Source of the DNA: Lentihominibacter faecis
GTDB taxonomy: Bacteria > Bacillota > Clostridia > Peptostreptococcales > Anaerovoracaceae
Direction of reading: 5' to 3'
NCBI RefSeq assembly: GCF_014306095.1
Contig: NZ_JACRWC010000021.1
Location: forward strand, 1 to 6,315
Length of the DNA stretch: 6,315 nucleotides
The notes beneath the pieces are model-generated. The model was not told the origin of the DNA. It saw nothing but the letters and a program-made list of their open reading frames with translations, and did not search any database. Position 1 is the first letter of the stretch; each line of letters begins with the position of its first letter. Of the stretch, positions 6,284 to 6,315 are shown piece after piece. The translations under genes and the position numbers were made by a program.

Positions 6284-6310
6284 ATAGAATCTTATAGAAC
6301 GGACGGAAAC
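6284..6310 (+). repeat. Degenerate terminal CRISPR repeat (27 bp)
   Basis: It differs from the consensus by A to T at position 7 and by loss of 9 nt (equivalent to CCCGACAGG) from the palindromic core, so the Cas6 stem is gone. It keeps the 3' GGACGGAAAC. After it come five bases, TTTTG, identical to the start of spacer 2. Terminal repeat decay is common at the leader-distal end, but an error near a contig end would look the same. Confidence 0.85.
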
Positions 6311-6315
6311 TTTTG

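Larger units (their letters stand above)
5779..6310 (+). CRISPR. CRISPR array, type III-A, seven intact repeats plus one degenerate, seven spacers
   Basis: The 36-bp repeat begins ATAGAAACTTATAGAA, has the palindromic core CCCCGACAGGGG and ends ACGGAAAC. Intact copies start at 5779, 5847, 5917, 5991, 6063, 6135 and 6207 and are identical by eye; an eighth, shortened copy is at 6284-6310. Spacers are 5815-5846 (32 nt), 5883-5916 (34), 5953-5990 (38), 6027-6062 (36), 6099-6134 (36), 6171-6206 (36) and 6243-6283 (41). The last 8 nt after the stem match the crRNA 5' tag expected of type III systems, as in ACGAGAAC of Staphylococcus epidermidis. This sets transcription on the plus strand with the leader next to csm5. 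The window ends 5 bp after the degenerate repeat, so the true end of the array may not be visible. Confidence 0.98.

Overview
The window carries most of a type III-A (Csm) CRISPR-Cas locus, all on the plus strand. Moderate-to-low GC (about 40% by eye), strong AGGAGG-type ribosome binding sites and the style of the Csm proteins suggest a Bacillota genome, probably Clostridia and perhaps Lachnospirales-like. The higher-level placement is fairly safe. The family-level guess is not.

Layout: the 3' end of cas6 (1-211) is followed by csm1/cas10 (215-2557), csm2 (2535-2921), csm3 (2935-3603), csm4 (3606-4538) and csm5 (4540-5646). Genes abut or overlap by a few bases, as expected for a single transcript. 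A 132-bp leader/intergenic stretch (5647-5778) follows. It contains a strong hairpin and, on the minus strand, a short open frame that looks like the C-terminus of a membrane protein. The CRISPR array (5779-6310) has seven intact 36-bp repeats, a degenerate eighth repeat and seven spacers of 32-41 nt.

How it works together (family knowledge): Cas6 cuts the repeat transcript just 3' of the CCCC-GACA-GGGG stem and leaves an 8-nt ACGGAAAC tag on each crRNA. Csm3 and Csm2 form the backbone filaments, Csm4 holds the tag end with Csm1, and Csm5 caps the other end. Csm3 cuts target RNA, while Csm1 cuts ssDNA (HD domain) and makes cyclic oligoadenylate (GGDD palm). All the catalytic residues checked here are intact. 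No Csm6/Csx1-like effector and no cas1/cas2 lie in the window.

The cas operon itself looks canonical. The unusual signals are in and around the array. Spacer 7 is a near copy of spacer 1, followed by a repeat with a 9-nt deletion and then by the first bases of spacer 2, so the array end echoes its beginning (tandem duplication, or a contig-end artefact). The complement of spacer 3 contains a Shine-Dalgarno site and an ATG, implying a guide aimed at a translation start. The leader hairpin and the minus-strand coding-like tail are not explained by the standard locus plan.
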